The notes below the pieces were generated by a model. The model did not search any database and was not told the origin of the DNA. It saw only the letters and a program-made list of their open reading frames with translations. From Nitratireductor pacificus pht-3B (lineage in GTDB: Bacteria > Pseudomonadota > Alphaproteobacteria > Rhizobiales > Rhizobiaceae): a stretch of 64,000 bases of DNA. The stretch's first letter is position 1. The number at the start of each line of letters is the position of its first letter. Both the position numbers and the translations under genes were made by a program. This document shows, piece after piece, positions 27,192-36,307 of this stretch. Where the stretch lies: assembly GCF_000300335.1 (NCBI RefSeq), contig NZ_AMRM01000013.1, positions 1 through 64,000 of the forward strand, written 5' to 3'.

Positions 27192-29535
27192 CGCGCCACC
27201 CGTTCGGCCACAGACCACCCAGGGCGGCGGCGGGCAGGCGCCGCGGTCCGAGCGTGCGGTTGAAAACCACGCCCAGCAGGCCGACGCGCGACTTGCCGAA
27301 GGTCGCCAGAGCGCCCGCCAGCCATTCGACGGTCATCTTGCGGCGGTTGCCGAGCACGAGCAGGATCCCGTCGAGATGCGTGCTGATCACCCGCGTATCG
27401 GCGGACGTCGCGAAGGTCGACAGATCGACGATGATCACGCTGTAGCGGCCGCGCAGCGTCTCGAGCTGCTGCCTCAGGGCCGGCAAGTGCCCGTAGCGGT
27501 GCCCCGGATGCGCAGCCTGCTTGATCTGCTCCACCGTCAGCACGGGCAGGACCGGCGGGTCCTCCAGCGACGACGCCTGCTCGTGCACAACCGTCGGCCG
27601 CTCCCGAACCGCCGTGTCGCCGTCACCACCCGACCTGTGCTTCGAGGCCTTCTCGTCGTTCTCGATCACGGCCGGCGCGGCCGGCGTTCCGCAGACAGAA
27701 AGACCAAGGGCATGACCGCGCGCCTTGGCGAGACGGCTGATGCTCGGACTGGTAAAGCTGGCATCGACCAGAACCACCGCGACGCCCTCATTGCTGTAGA
27801 GCTGGGCGAGATTGGTGGCGATGGTGGTCTTGCCCTCACCGAGACCGACCGAAGTCACGCCGACGATGATCGGCCCATTGGCGGGAAAGGCGGCGTCGAT
27901 TGCATTCTTCACGCTTCGGAGCGCCTCGGAGAACCCGGAATACGGAGCGTCCAGCACATAGCGCAGCGCCGCGGCCGGCTCAGTCGTCGCCCCGGCGATC
28001 GCACCGCTGCGAAAACGCGTGAACGGGACATAGCCCAGCGTCGGCAGGCCGAGTTCGCGCCCCAGCCTTTCGCCCGAATTGATGCGCCGGTCGAACACAT
28101 CGCGCAGGCCCGCCAGGCCAAGGCCGCCGGCGAAGCCGAGGACCAGCGCCAGAGGCATGATCAGGGTGGTCTTCGGCCAGTTCTTCGCAAGCGGGGGTGT
28201 CGCGGCCGTCACCATCCGCGCGTCGCCGATCGGAAAGGACTGCTTCTGCAATGTGGTGATCAGCTGCTGCAGCACGCTTTCATACATGCGCCGATAGGTG
28301 GTCGCCCGGCTTTCCAGCTCGGTCAGTTCCACGCGCGCCAGATTTCTCCGCGAGACGCCGCCCCTGATCTCTTCCAATTCGGCCTCCAGCAGCGCCTCTC
28401 GCGAACGGGCCGTATCCAGCGCCGCCTTGTAGACGCCCTGAATGCGCAACAGCTCGCTTCTGATCTGCCCTTCGAGGCGGGTGATCTCGTCCCGCGCGGC
28501 ACGCGCCGGCGTGCTGTCGGCGCCATAGCGGCCGCCAAGAGATTCGAGCCTGGTCCGCGCGGCGCCGAGTTCCCCGCGTAGGCGGTTGATCTCGGCGTTG
28601 TTGAGTGCTTCGGCGACATAGCCATCGGCGAGGTCGCCCTCCAGGAGACGGCTCGTGGTTTCGAGCCTCGCCGCTTCGCTGGCGGTGTTCGCCCGAGCCG
28701 CCAGGAGCTGCGCGCTGATCTCGCCCAGTTGCTGCTGGTCGAGGGCGGTGGCCGTTCCGATCTGTTCGATGTCGTTGCTGTTGCGGAACTGCTCGACGCT
28801 GAGCGCCGCCTCGTGCGCCTGCCTGCCGATCTCGACAAGCTTGTCCTGGATCCAGTTCGCGCCGCGCGCGATGGTCTCGGATTTCGCGTCCAGCGTCGAG
28901 CGCATGTAGGTGTTGGCGATGGCGTTCGCCGCGCGCGCCGCCTTGACCGGATCGGTCGAGGTGTAGCCGATCTCCAGAACATAGGACTGGCCAACGCGGC
29001 GCACCGAGACCCGGCCAAGGAAGCCTGCCATGGTGCGGCGCATGATGTCTTCCTCGTCGGGCGGTCCCGCTTCTTCACCGGCGCCTTCCTCTGAACCGCC
29101 AAAGAAGGCCCCCAGCGAGGCGAATGCGCCGCGCACCATCGAGCGCCAAGAGGTGCTGTCGCGGATTTCCGGGTCCTCGGTAAGGTTGAGTTCGTTGATG
29201 ACGGACCGGGCGATCGCCTCGGACTTCACGATCTCCACCTCGCTGGCGATTTCCGCCGTCTCGATGATGATGGTCCCGGTCGAAGCATCCTGAGAGGCGA
29301 TACGACCCTGCTCACGGTCGATGACGATGCGCGCGATGGACGAATAGGTGGGCTGCGTCTTGGCGATGTAGAGCGCGCCGAGCGCAGCGCCCAGCCCGGT
29401 CATCAGCGCGAGGATCAGCATGTGCCGGCGCAGGAAGGACCAGATGTCGCGAAAGGAGATGTACTCCGCCGGCAGGTCGTTGCCCGGCCTTGCATAGTCG
29501 CCGCTCGGGAATTTTCGGATTTCCTGGACCACCAT
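27178..29535 (-). CDS. ExoP/Wzz-GumC-like EPS co-polymerase with C-terminal P-loop domain
   Basis: 785 residues. Chain-length-determinant domain with membrane helices near 40-60 and 465-485, and long periplasmic coiled coils between. The cytoplasmic part (from about 560) has a Walker A in SVGLGEGKTTIATNLAQLY. In canonical bacterial tyrosine kinases Walker A' reads DxD and Walker B DxP; here they read VVLVDASF and VIIVDLSTF, and the C-terminus has no tyrosine cluster, so kinase activity is doubtful. Role: controls polymer length and couples polymerase to the outer-membrane channel. ATG 29535 was chosen because further upstream codons run into the export gene. Confidence 0.85.
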   Translation of the reverse strand: MVVQEIRKFPSGDYARPGNDLPAEYISFRDIWSFLRRHMLILALMTGLGAALGALYIAKTQPTYSSIARIVIDREQGRIASQDASTGTIIIETAEIASEVEIVKSEAIARSVINELNLTEDPEIRDSTSWRSMVRGAFASLGAFFGGSEEGAGEEAGPPDEEDIMRRTMAGFLGRVSVRRVGQSYVLEIGYTSTDPVKAARAANAIANTYMRSTLDAKSETIARGANWIQDKLVEIGRQAHEAALSVEQFRNSNDIEQIGTATALDQQQLGEISAQLLAARANTASEAARLETTSRLLEGDLADGYVAEALNNAEINRLRGELGAARTRLESLGGRYGADSTPARAARDEITRLEGQIRSELLRIQGVYKAALDTARSREALLEAELEEIRGGVSRRNLARVELTELESRATTYRRMYESVLQQLITTLQKQSFPIGDARMVTAATPPLAKNWPKTTLIMPLALVLGFAGGLGLAGLRDVFDRRINSGERLGRELGLPTLGYVPFTRFRSGAIAGATTEPAAALRYVLDAPYSGFSEALRSVKNAIDAAFPANGPIIVGVTSVGLGEGKTTIATNLAQLYSNEGVAVVLVDASFTSPSISRLAKARGHALGLSVCGTPAAPAVIENDEKASKHRSGGDGDTAVRERPTVVHEQASSLEDPPVLPVLTVEQIKQAAHPGHRYGHLPALRQQLETLRGRYSVIIVDLSTFATSADTRVISTHLDGILLVLGNRRKMTVEWLAGALATFGKSRVGLLGVVFNRTLGPRRLPAAALGGLWPNGWRDGKA

Positions 29536-29560
29536 GTTTCGTTCCGTTCCCTTTGTCGCT

Positions 29561-30937
29561 TCAGCGGGTGCTGGTGCGTGCAGATTGCCGGCCGGCCGCG
29601 GCGGCGAGCGGCGGGGCGGACGCCCCGACCAGATCGAGATGCACCTCCAGAACGTCGCCGGGTTGCAGGAGGGTCGTTTCGGAGGCCGGCTGACGCTCTC
29701 CCTCCGCTCCAGCACGGATCAGCGTGAACCGCAGGGGCTGCTGCTCCAGGGCGCGATCCTGCCGCTTGCCGAGCGAAGCGCCGGTCGCCTGCAGGAGCTG
29801 TTCGGTGACGCCGCGCCGCAGCGTGAGATCGTCGATTTCCAGATTGACGGCCTGCAGCGCCGTGCCGATCTCCGTGCGCCGCGCGCCCTTCAGGCTGAGC
29901 GCATCGCGGTCGGTCTCGGAGAGCCGCTGCTGGGCGCGCATCGACGCGATGGTCAGGTCGAGCCTGCTGCTCTGCAGATCGGCGACGACGCGTTCGAGGC
30001 CGGTTTCGCGCGACCTGGTCGCCGTGCCGCTCTTGACCAGCTTGGCGATGTCGCTCAGCTCGTCCTCGGCGATGGCGATCTGCCGGTCCTGCGCGGTCAT
30101 CTTCTCCTCTAGAACCTGGATCTCGTCGCGGAACAGCGCTCCAAGCTCAGTCAGGGAGGCGAGTTGCCGTTCATAGGCTTCGGTGCGCGCCCTGAAGACG
30201 GCATCCTCATCCTTCGCGAATTGGGCTGCGTGCCCGGCAAACGGCGCATCGGCGAGCGCCGAAGCGAAGTCCACTTCGGCGCGGTCGGCAAGCTCCGCCT
30301 CGAGGCGCGCGCGCCGCGCCCGGCGCTGCAGCAGTTCCAGGTCGATGCGCCCCAACTCGCCAGCGTAGCGGATCTGCTCGAGTTCCGAGTACCCGCCCGC
30401 AGGATCGGAACGGCGCATGCGCCCGCCGGCCATCGCCACGGCCTGCAGCACGATCAGACCGGGCCGATATTCGAACTCGCCGGGCCGGTCGACGCTGCCG
30501 TTGACGTAGACGGAAGGATACCGAACCACCTCGACCATCGCCGAGGGCGGGCTGACAAGACCCGTCTTGCGCTGGATCGCATCCGCGATCGCGGTTGCTA
30601 GTTCCTCGGAGGTCAGTCCCGCGGCCACCGTCTGGCCCACCAGCGGCAGCGCGATCATGCCTGACTTCGAAACGGCGTACTCGCCGTTGAGCGCCGTCCA
30701 TTCGCGATACTCGCCCTGGGCCTCCACCCATTCGACCACGGCGACCTTGACGCGGGTCTGCGGCAGGAGCCGGAAATCCCCGGCCTCATTCGCCTGATCC
30801 GCCTGCGCGATCGATATGCCGAAAACCAGGAACAGGCCGAGAAGCGCGCCGATGGCTGCGGCGAGCAGCCGGCCCAACCTCCCGCCTTGTCCCGTCACAT
30901 CTGTTGCGCGCACAAGCCCAACCCCGGTTCTCGCCAT
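29561..30937 (-). CDS. ExoF/Wza-family polysaccharide export protein
   Basis: 458 residues with an N-terminal hydrophobic segment (about 24-43) ending in SIAQA, a likely signal peptide. The Poly_export domain (about 55-150, with GEYAVSKSGMIALPLVG) is followed by a SLBB-like segment (VYVNGSVDRPGEFEYRPG) and a long coiled-coil region (about 205-390). This is the ExoF layout rather than the short Wza lipoprotein; there is no lipobox. It should form the periplasmic/outer-membrane export path together with the ExoP-like protein encoded 25 bp downstream. Confidence 0.85.
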   Translation of the reverse strand: MARTGVGLVRATDVTGQGGRLGRLLAAAIGALLGLFLVFGISIAQADQANEAGDFRLLPQTRVKVAVVEWVEAQGEYREWTALNGEYAVSKSGMIALPLVGQTVAAGLTSEELATAIADAIQRKTGLVSPPSAMVEVVRYPSVYVNGSVDRPGEFEYRPGLIVLQAVAMAGGRMRRSDPAGGYSELEQIRYAGELGRIDLELLQRRARRARLEAELADRAEVDFASALADAPFAGHAAQFAKDEDAVFRARTEAYERQLASLTELGALFRDEIQVLEEKMTAQDRQIAIAEDELSDIAKLVKSGTATRSRETGLERVVADLQSSRLDLTIASMRAQQRLSETDRDALSLKGARRTEIGTALQAVNLEIDDLTLRRGVTEQLLQATGASLGKRQDRALEQQPLRFTLIRAGAEGERQPASETTLLQPGDVLEVHLDLVGASAPPLAAAAGRQSARTSTR

Positions 30938-31305
30938 GTGCCTGTCCGATGCCTCCGCCAGAATTCACGCCGGAATTCGCGCCAGAATTTGCAGTTGTCC
31001 GGAGCGTCCCCGGCCTCCTCCCGCTTGCTGATCATCGGTCGAATCGGCTCCGGGTAAATACCGTCCCGGCGCTTTTCGCCTAGTTCCTTTCGGCTAGCCG
31101 GCCTAAGCGCGGCCCATATTCGAGGGAGAGGACCTGCCTCGGCGGGCACCGCGCGGCACGATCGGATGAGGGCCTAGGCCATTTGAGCGGCCGGCTCCTC
31201 CGTTCAGCCACGCCCCGAGCCGGATAGACGGCATGTCCGCGCCGGCCGTTCCCGCCATGATCGGCAGGAGACATCCACGATCGAACCAACGGGAGAGACA
31301 CGGCA
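30938..31305. other. 368-bp divergent gap between export gene and GT4 gene
   Basis: Holds the promoters of the leftward EPS operon and the rightward GT4 gene. The only obvious ordered structure is a set of three 12-bp tandem repeats at 30958-30993, listed separately. No gene is supported. Confidence 0.4.
30958..30993. repeat. Three 12-bp tandem repeats, GAATTC core, upstream of the export gene
   Basis: CCAGAATTCACG, CCGGAATTCGCG and CCAGAATTTGCA stand head to tail, 20 bp upstream of the export gene start. The common core is CCRGAATTY. Regular spacing of just over one helical turn suits cooperative binding of a regulator to the EPS promoter. The protein is unknown. Confidence 0.5.
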
Positions 31306-32502
31306 TTGCGCGTGGCGATCGTTCACTACTGGCTGGTGTCCATGCGCGGCGGCGAAAAGGTCGTGGAGGCGCTTTGCGACCTGTACCCGGAGGCCGACAT
31401 CTTCACCCTGGTCTGCGACCACGAGAAGATCTCCGACAAGATCCGACAACACAGGATCACCTCCTCCTTCCTGCAGAAGATTCCCGGCGCCAGGCGGCAC
31501 TACCAATCGCTGCTGCCGCTGATGCCCTTCGCCCTGGAGAGCCTGGACCTGTCGCAATATGACCTGGTGCTTTCGAGCGAGTCCGGCCCGGCCAAGGGCA
31601 TCACCCCCAGCCCGCAGGCCACCCATATCTGCTACTGCCACTCACCGATGCGCTATCTGTGGGATCACTACCATTTCTACCGCGCCGGCTCCGGCGTTCT
31701 CACGAGGCTCCTGCTCCCGTGGATCGCTCCCGCGCTGAGGGTGTGGGACGTGACAACCAGTGCCCGCGTCGATGCCTTCGTGGCGAATTCCCGGCACGTC
31801 GCCGACCGCATCGAGAAATACTACCGGCGCACGGCCACGGTCCTCAACCCGCCGGTCTCGGTCGACGACTTCGCCCCGGTGGCGGCAACCGAGGATTTCT
31901 ACCTGACCGCCGGTCAGCTCGTCGGCTACAAGCGCGTCGACCTGGCGGTCAGGGCCTTCACCCGCATGGGCCGCAACCTCGTCGTGATCGGCGAGGGACA
32001 GGAAATGGCTGCACTGAAACGCATGGCCGGACCGACGGTCACCTTTCTCGGCCGCGCGCCCTTCCCCGTCCTCAAGGAGAAGCTCGCCCGCTGCCGGGCG
32101 CTGGTGTTCCCCGGCACCGAGGACTTCGGCATCGTTCCGGTGGAAGCGATGGCAAGCGGACGCCCGGTGATCGCGCATGCCAGCGGCGGCATCATGGACA
32201 GCGTCGTCGCCGATCACACGGGAATCCTGTTCGACGACCAGTCCGAGGACGGCCTGATCGCGGCCGTCGAGCGTTTCGAACGCATGGAGACGACCTTCCG
32301 GCCGGACCTGATTCGCGCCCACGCACAGGAGTTCAGCGAAGCGAACTTCAAACGGCGGATGCAGGCCATCATCGACCATGAACTCGACCGCAGGCGGCAG
32401 CAGCACGTGCTGCGCCCCGCCCCTCAACCGGCGCATGCCGGCCGGGCGCGCGGCGGGCGGGCGCCGGCAGCGGCTGCCAGACAGCTCAGAAACGATCCCT
32501 GA
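31306..32502 (+). CDS. GT4-family glycosyltransferase (WbaZ/mannosyltransferase-like)
   Basis: 398 residues starting from a TTG with GGGAGAG about ten bases upstream (a GTG two codons on is possible). The N-terminus AIVHYWLVSMRGGEKVVEAL and the motif CYCHSPMRYLWDHYHFY are characteristic of the WbaZ/MtfB group of mannosyl-like transferases. The E-x7-E motif is in EDFGIVPVEAMASG. It should extend the EPS repeat. It is transcribed away from the main EPS operon, together with the small coiled-coil gene that follows after 10 bp. Confidence 0.8.
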   Translation: MRVAIVHYWLVSMRGGEKVVEALCDLYPEADIFTLVCDHEKISDKIRQHRITSSFLQKIPGARRHYQSLLPLMPFALESLDLSQYDLVLSSESGPAKGITPSPQATHICYCHSPMRYLWDHYHFYRAGSGVLTRLLLPWIAPALRVWDVTTSARVDAFVANSRHVADRIEKYYRRTATVLNPPVSVDDFAPVAATEDFYLTAGQLVGYKRVDLAVRAFTRMGRNLVVIGEGQEMAALKRMAGPTVTFLGRAPFPVLKEKLARCRALVFPGTEDFGIVPVEAMASGRPVIAHASGGIMDSVVADHTGILFDDQSEDGLIAAVERFERMETTFRPDLIRAHAQEFSEANFKRRMQAIIDHELDRRRQQHVLRPAPQPAHAGRARGGRAPAAAARQLRNDP

Positions 32503-32512
32503 GGAGGCCCTG

Positions 32513-32893
32513 ATGCAGATCGGTTTTCGCATGCGTGGCAAGGGTCGCGACCAGCAGACGGACATGCAGCGCCTTGGCCGTCTCCTCGCCACGCTCGACG
32601 AGCTGGAAGCCGGGCTCCATTCGGAGCGGTTCGGCCTGCAGCAACGTTACGAGAGCGCGGCGGACAGCGCGGCCTTCGCCCAGCAATACTATGAGGACGA
32701 AGCGCAGGACGCGTGGCTTCCCGACCAGATCGAAGGGCTGGCACAATCATTGAAGGACTATGGCAGGCGGATGGAAACGCTGCAGCGGCAGCTCGAACTG
32801 ATCGGCCGATTGCGCGCCAGCACGAGAGCCTTTGCCGAGGACAGCGGTCTGCAGCACGTTTCCCGATCCAACGCATTCCGGGCGCATCACTGA
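32513..32893 (+). CDS. Small hypothetical coiled-coil protein
   Basis: 126 residues, rich in Gln, Glu, Arg and Leu, predicted all-helical with heptad-like leucines (LGRLLATLDELEAGL and LQRQLELIGRLRAS). A very good Shine-Dalgarno (GAGGAGG, five bases from ATG 32513) supports translation. No signal peptide or membrane segment. Position directly after a glycosyltransferase suggests a cytosolic accessory to EPS synthesis, but I do not recognise a family. Confidence 0.55.
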   Translation: MQIGFRMRGKGRDQQTDMQRLGRLLATLDELEAGLHSERFGLQQRYESAADSAAFAQQYYEDEAQDAWLPDQIEGLAQSLKDYGRRMETLQRQLELIGRLRASTRAFAEDSGLQHVSRSNAFRAHH

Positions 32894-33376
32894 ACGGGCG
32901 ACAGCGCAAAGGCGATGCCCTGGGACATCATCTGCGCCGCGGCTTCGGCTGCGGCGGAGCGCGCCTTTCAAAATGATTAGGATAACGCTGCCGGTACGCT
33001 GACTAGATGAGCACCGTAACACCTAAGCGCAGTGGGTTTGCACCAACGTGCTAGCTGCGCACCGGGCGCTGGGCCTTATCATTCCAGCAGTTCGAACGGT
33101 ATTGGGCGGTTGAAACATGCAGAGGTCGAGGCACAGCGGAGCTCCATCCGGAGCGATCTAGCGTCTTCAAGACTATGCGAACAGACGGGAATCTCCTGTC
33201 CGTCTCGTCGGAAACACCCCCTTCGGCCGGACTGGTGCAGTCACGGGCCGCGGGCACGGGCGCAGACACGGGCAAGGGAAGCGAGCGATCCCTTGCGCCG
33301 TTCGGAACGACGCACGCAGCGCTCGATGAACATTTGGCCGCTCGGGATAAATCCGGCGAACCGGACATGATTGTTG
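32894..33376. other. 483-bp gap with no convincing gene
   Basis: A 70-codon frame (33175-33387, rightward) overlaps the next gene and has no Shine-Dalgarno, so I do not call it. The gap separates the EPS/NRPS region from the pantothenate genes. I see no repeat or strong terminator. Confidence 0.4.
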
Positions 33377-34420
33377 ATGACGAATAGTGGCAGTCCAGAA
33401 CGCGCATTTCCGCAGACCGACACGACCCGGATGCTGTCGCTCATCCATGGGAACGTACGGACCTTCGAACTGAACCTTTCCGGGCTGCGCGTCATCGTGC
33501 CGGCCGACAACGGTTCCCTTGCAGCCGCGGCGACAATCGCCTTGGTTGCCGGAGCCGCCAGCGTCACGGCAATCACCCCGCAGACGAACCGCTTTCGATC
33601 GGCGGAAGAGGCCGCCGAAGCGACCCGGGCGCTCGCCTCGGTGGCCGGGCTCAGCCGCAATCTGAGCATCGAGGAGCGGATCGATCACCAGACCTGCCGG
33701 ACGACCAATCTGCTTGTCAGTTCCGACCCGGTCGGTCCCGTCACCCGCTCCATCGTCGAACGTCTGCCCGACCGCGCAGTGGTCGCGCTGATGCACGAAG
33801 CCTGGATGCTGATCAGAGGCGAGGTCGATGTTGAAGCCTGCCGCGAGCATGACGTGCCGATTTCAGCGGTCAATGAATCGCATCCGCTCGTGGGCGGGGC
33901 GGAGTACCAGCCGGCCCTGTGCCTGGAACTGTTCCGCGCTGCGGAGGTGAGTGCGGCGAATGCCGCGGTGGCCCTGATCTGCGACAACCCGCTGGCCGAC
34001 AATCTCGAACGGGGTCTGCGGGAGGCCGGCGCGCAGGTCGCCGTCTTCCCGCGCGCCGACCTGGTGTTCGAACATTCGTGGGATGCGATCGTGCTGGCGT
34101 TGCGGCCGCTCGACGAGCCGCGCCTGGGAATCCGCGATCTGGGTGTCATCGCCAAGGCCGCCCCGGCCGCGACGATCATCCAGTACTGGGGAGACATCGA
34201 CCGCAAGGCGGCGCGCTATTTCGAGCTGTCGGTCTGGCCGCCGCGCACGCCCGGCAAGGGCCAATGGGGATTGCCGCTGGAAACGCTCGGCGCGGAACCT
34301 GTGCTGCGGCGCATCACCGGCGCTCTGAAATCCGCCCAGCTCGTTCTTGCCGGCGCACCGACGCAGCCGGGCGGGCTGGCGCAAGTCCTCACACAGAATG
34401 ATGTTTTCGACAGCGAATAG
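33377..34420 (+). CDS. Unrecognised protein with two Rossmann-like halves
   Basis: 347 residues from ATG 33377 (two TTG codons precede it). The first half has a beta-strand and Gly/Ala-rich run (LRVIVPADNGSLAAAATIAL) and a second element LVSSDPVGPVTRSIVERLP. The second half again looks like an alternating alpha/beta nucleotide-binding domain (AAVALICDNPLADNLERGL, then DAIVLALRPLDEP). No catalytic motif is certain. It stands upstream of panB on the same strand with a gap of about 130 bp. I cannot assign a function. Confidence 0.65.
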   Translation: MTNSGSPERAFPQTDTTRMLSLIHGNVRTFELNLSGLRVIVPADNGSLAAAATIALVAGAASVTAITPQTNRFRSAEEAAEATRALASVAGLSRNLSIEERIDHQTCRTTNLLVSSDPVGPVTRSIVERLPDRAVVALMHEAWMLIRGEVDVEACREHDVPISAVNESHPLVGGAEYQPALCLELFRAAEVSAANAAVALICDNPLADNLERGLREAGAQVAVFPRADLVFEHSWDAIVLALRPLDEPRLGIRDLGVIAKAAPAATIIQYWGDIDRKAARYFELSVWPPRTPGKGQWGLPLETLGAEPVLRRITGALKSAQLVLAGAPTQPGGLAQVLTQNDVFDSE

Positions 34421-34553
34421 CTAAAACCACCGGCACAGTCTTCCCTTCGCAACTGCACAAAAATATGCCATACCCCCCGCACCTAGGGCGATCGGGCCAT
34501 CGCGGCGCGCCGCGATGATCGAGACCGCCGAAGGCAAGCCGAGGGAGGGCAGC

Positions 34554-35399
34554 TTGAGCGCAACCGGAAGATCCATGGCCCTGACGCCGCCGGAGGTCCT
34601 AGCGCGCAAGGGCGGCGTTCCGATTGTCTGCCTGACGGCCTACACCACCCCCATCGCCCGCCTTGTGGATCCGCATTGCGACATCGTCCTGGTCGGCGAC
34701 AGCGTCGGCATGGTTCTGCACGGCCTGCCCAGCACGCTCGGTGTCACGCTCGACATGATGATCCTTCACGGGCAGGCCGTGCGGCGCGGGGTGGAACGGG
34801 CGCTGCTGGTGGTGGACCTGCCCTTCGGCTCCTATGAAGAGGCGCCCGAACAGGCCTTTCGCAGCGCGGCGCGCGTGATGCGCGAGACCGGCTGCGCCGC
34901 CGTCAAGCTGGAGGGCGGCGAGAGCATGGCCGAGACCATCCGCTTCCTGACCCGGCGTGGCATCCCGGTGATGGCGCATATCGGACTGACGCCGCAGGCC
35001 GTGAACACGTTCGGCGGATACAAGGTCCAGGGCCGCGGGGAAAGCGGCGCGGCGATCGAACGCGATGCCGCGGCCGTCGCGGAAGCGGGCGCCTTCGCCG
35101 TCGTCCTGGAGAAAGTGCCCGATGCGCTGGCGCGCAAGATCACGGCTCAAATTCCCATTCCGAGCATCGGCATCGGCGCTTCGCCGGCCTGCGACGGCCA
35201 AGTGCTCGTCGTCGATGACATGCTCGGCATGTTCAGCGATTTCCGGCCGAAATTCGTCAGGCGTTATGCCGAGCTCGGCAATGATGCACAGACGGCCATC
35301 GCCGCCTATGCGGAGGATGTCCGGCAACGGCGCTTTCCGGACGAGAGCCATGTCTTCGCCGACGAGCCCGCCGCCGGCAGGAAAGCAGGAAACGCATGA
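34554..35399 (+). CDS. panB: 3-methyl-2-oxobutanoate hydroxymethyltransferase
   Basis: 281 residues. Uses 5,10-methylene-tetrahydrofolate to convert alpha-ketoisovalerate to ketopantoate, the first committed step to pantothenate and CoA. Family motifs are [28 protein letters not shown] (Asp metal ligand), AAVKLEGG (Lys/Glu contacts), MAHIGLTPQ and [18 protein letters not shown]. The start is best placed at TTG 34554, since GGGAGG lies five bases before it and the resulting N-terminus has the usual length; the upstream ATG 34515 has no site. Stop overlaps panC (ATGA). Confidence 0.93.
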   Translation: MSATGRSMALTPPEVLARKGGVPIVCLTAYTTPIARLVDPHCDIVLVGDSVGMVLHGLPSTLGVTLDMMILHGQAVRRGVERALLVVDLPFGSYEEAPEQAFRSAARVMRETGCAAVKLEGGESMAETIRFLTRRGIPVMAHIGLTPQAVNTFGGYKVQGRGESGAAIERDAAAVAEAGAFAVVLEKVPDALARKITAQIPIPSIGIGASPACDGQVLVVDDMLGMFSDFRPKFVRRYAELGNDAQTAIAAYAEDVRQRRFPDESHVFADEPAAGRKAGNA

Positions 35400-36265
35400 G
35401 CCTCACCGTCGTCCGCACCGTTCACGAACTGAGAGAGCGGGTCGGCGCATGGCGGCGCGCGGGCGCGACCGTCGCCGTGGTGCCGACCATGGGCGCGCTT
35501 CACGACGGCCATCTCAGCCTGGTCAGGACGGCGCTGGCGCGCGCCGACCGCGTGATCGTGACGCTGTTCGTCAATCCGAAGCAGTTCAACAATGCGGCCG
35601 ATCTCGCCGCCTATCCACGCACGGAGAAGGACGACGCCGCCAAGCTCGCGCTGCTTGGAGCCGACATTCTCTTCGCCCCCGACGGCGATGAGATGTATGC
35701 ACCGGGCTTTTCGACCACCGTGTCGGTCAGCAACGTCAGCGAAGGGCTGTGCGGCGGCCATCGTCCCGGCCATTTCGACGGGGTGGCGACAGTGGTGACG
35801 AAGCTCCTGCTGCAAAGCGGCGCCGATTTCGCCTGTTTCGGCGAGAAGGATTTCCAACAGTTGCAGGTGGTCAGGCGACTGGTGCGCGATCTCGATATCC
35901 CGGTCGAGATCGTCGGATGCCCGACGGTGCGCGAGGCGGACGGGCTGGCGCTCTCGTCGCGCAATGTGCGCCTCTGCGAAGAGCAGAGGAAAATCGCCCC
36001 CGGGCTGGCAGCAATCCTCTTCGAAACGGCCGAACGCCTTGCCGAGGGCGCCGATGCCGATGCGGCGCTCGCGGCGAGTCGTCTCGCCCTGACCGAGGCA
36101 GGCTTCGACATGGTCGAGTATCTGGAACTGCGCGACGAGGCGACGCTGATGCCGGTCGTCCGCCCGGCAAAGCCGGCGCGGCTGCTCGCGGCCGTCTGGC
36201 TTGGCGACGTCCGGCTGATCGACAATGTCGGCGTCGCGGCCCTCACCGCTGGGCGGAGTGCCTGA
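35396..36265 (+). CDS. panC: Pantoate-beta-alanine ligase
   Basis: 289 residues. Joins pantoate and beta-alanine with ATP to give pantothenate. Motifs: [15 protein letters not shown] (HxGH nucleotide site), [29 protein letters not shown] and [10 protein letters not shown] (the KMSKS-like position). Normal length. It overlaps panB, forming the usual two-gene unit. A CoA-precursor operon near a carrier-protein-dependent assembly line may be coincidence, since panBC is needed in any prototroph. Confidence 0.95.
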   Translation: MSLTVVRTVHELRERVGAWRRAGATVAVVPTMGALHDGHLSLVRTALARADRVIVTLFVNPKQFNNAADLAAYPRTEKDDAAKLALLGADILFAPDGDEMYAPGFSTTVSVSNVSEGLCGGHRPGHFDGVATVVTKLLLQSGADFACFGEKDFQQLQVVRRLVRDLDIPVEIVGCPTVREADGLALSSRNVRLCEEQRKIAPGLAAILFETAERLAEGADADAALAASRLALTEAGFDMVEYLELRDEATLMPVVRPAKPARLLAAVWLGDVRLIDNVGVAALTAGRSA

Positions 36266-36307
36266 TTGCCGCTGCATCGCTCAGGTCGTTGAAAGCGCCG
36301 GAGTTCC

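Noticed and set aside
33180-33215. Short inverted repeat (GACGG and CCGTC) in the 483-bp gap
   Set aside because: Imperfect 5-bp stem without T-run; expected by chance in GC-rich DNA.
33175-33387. 70-codon rightward frame upstream of the unrecognised gene
   Set aside because: No Shine-Dalgarno, overlaps the start of the next gene, no similarity recognised.
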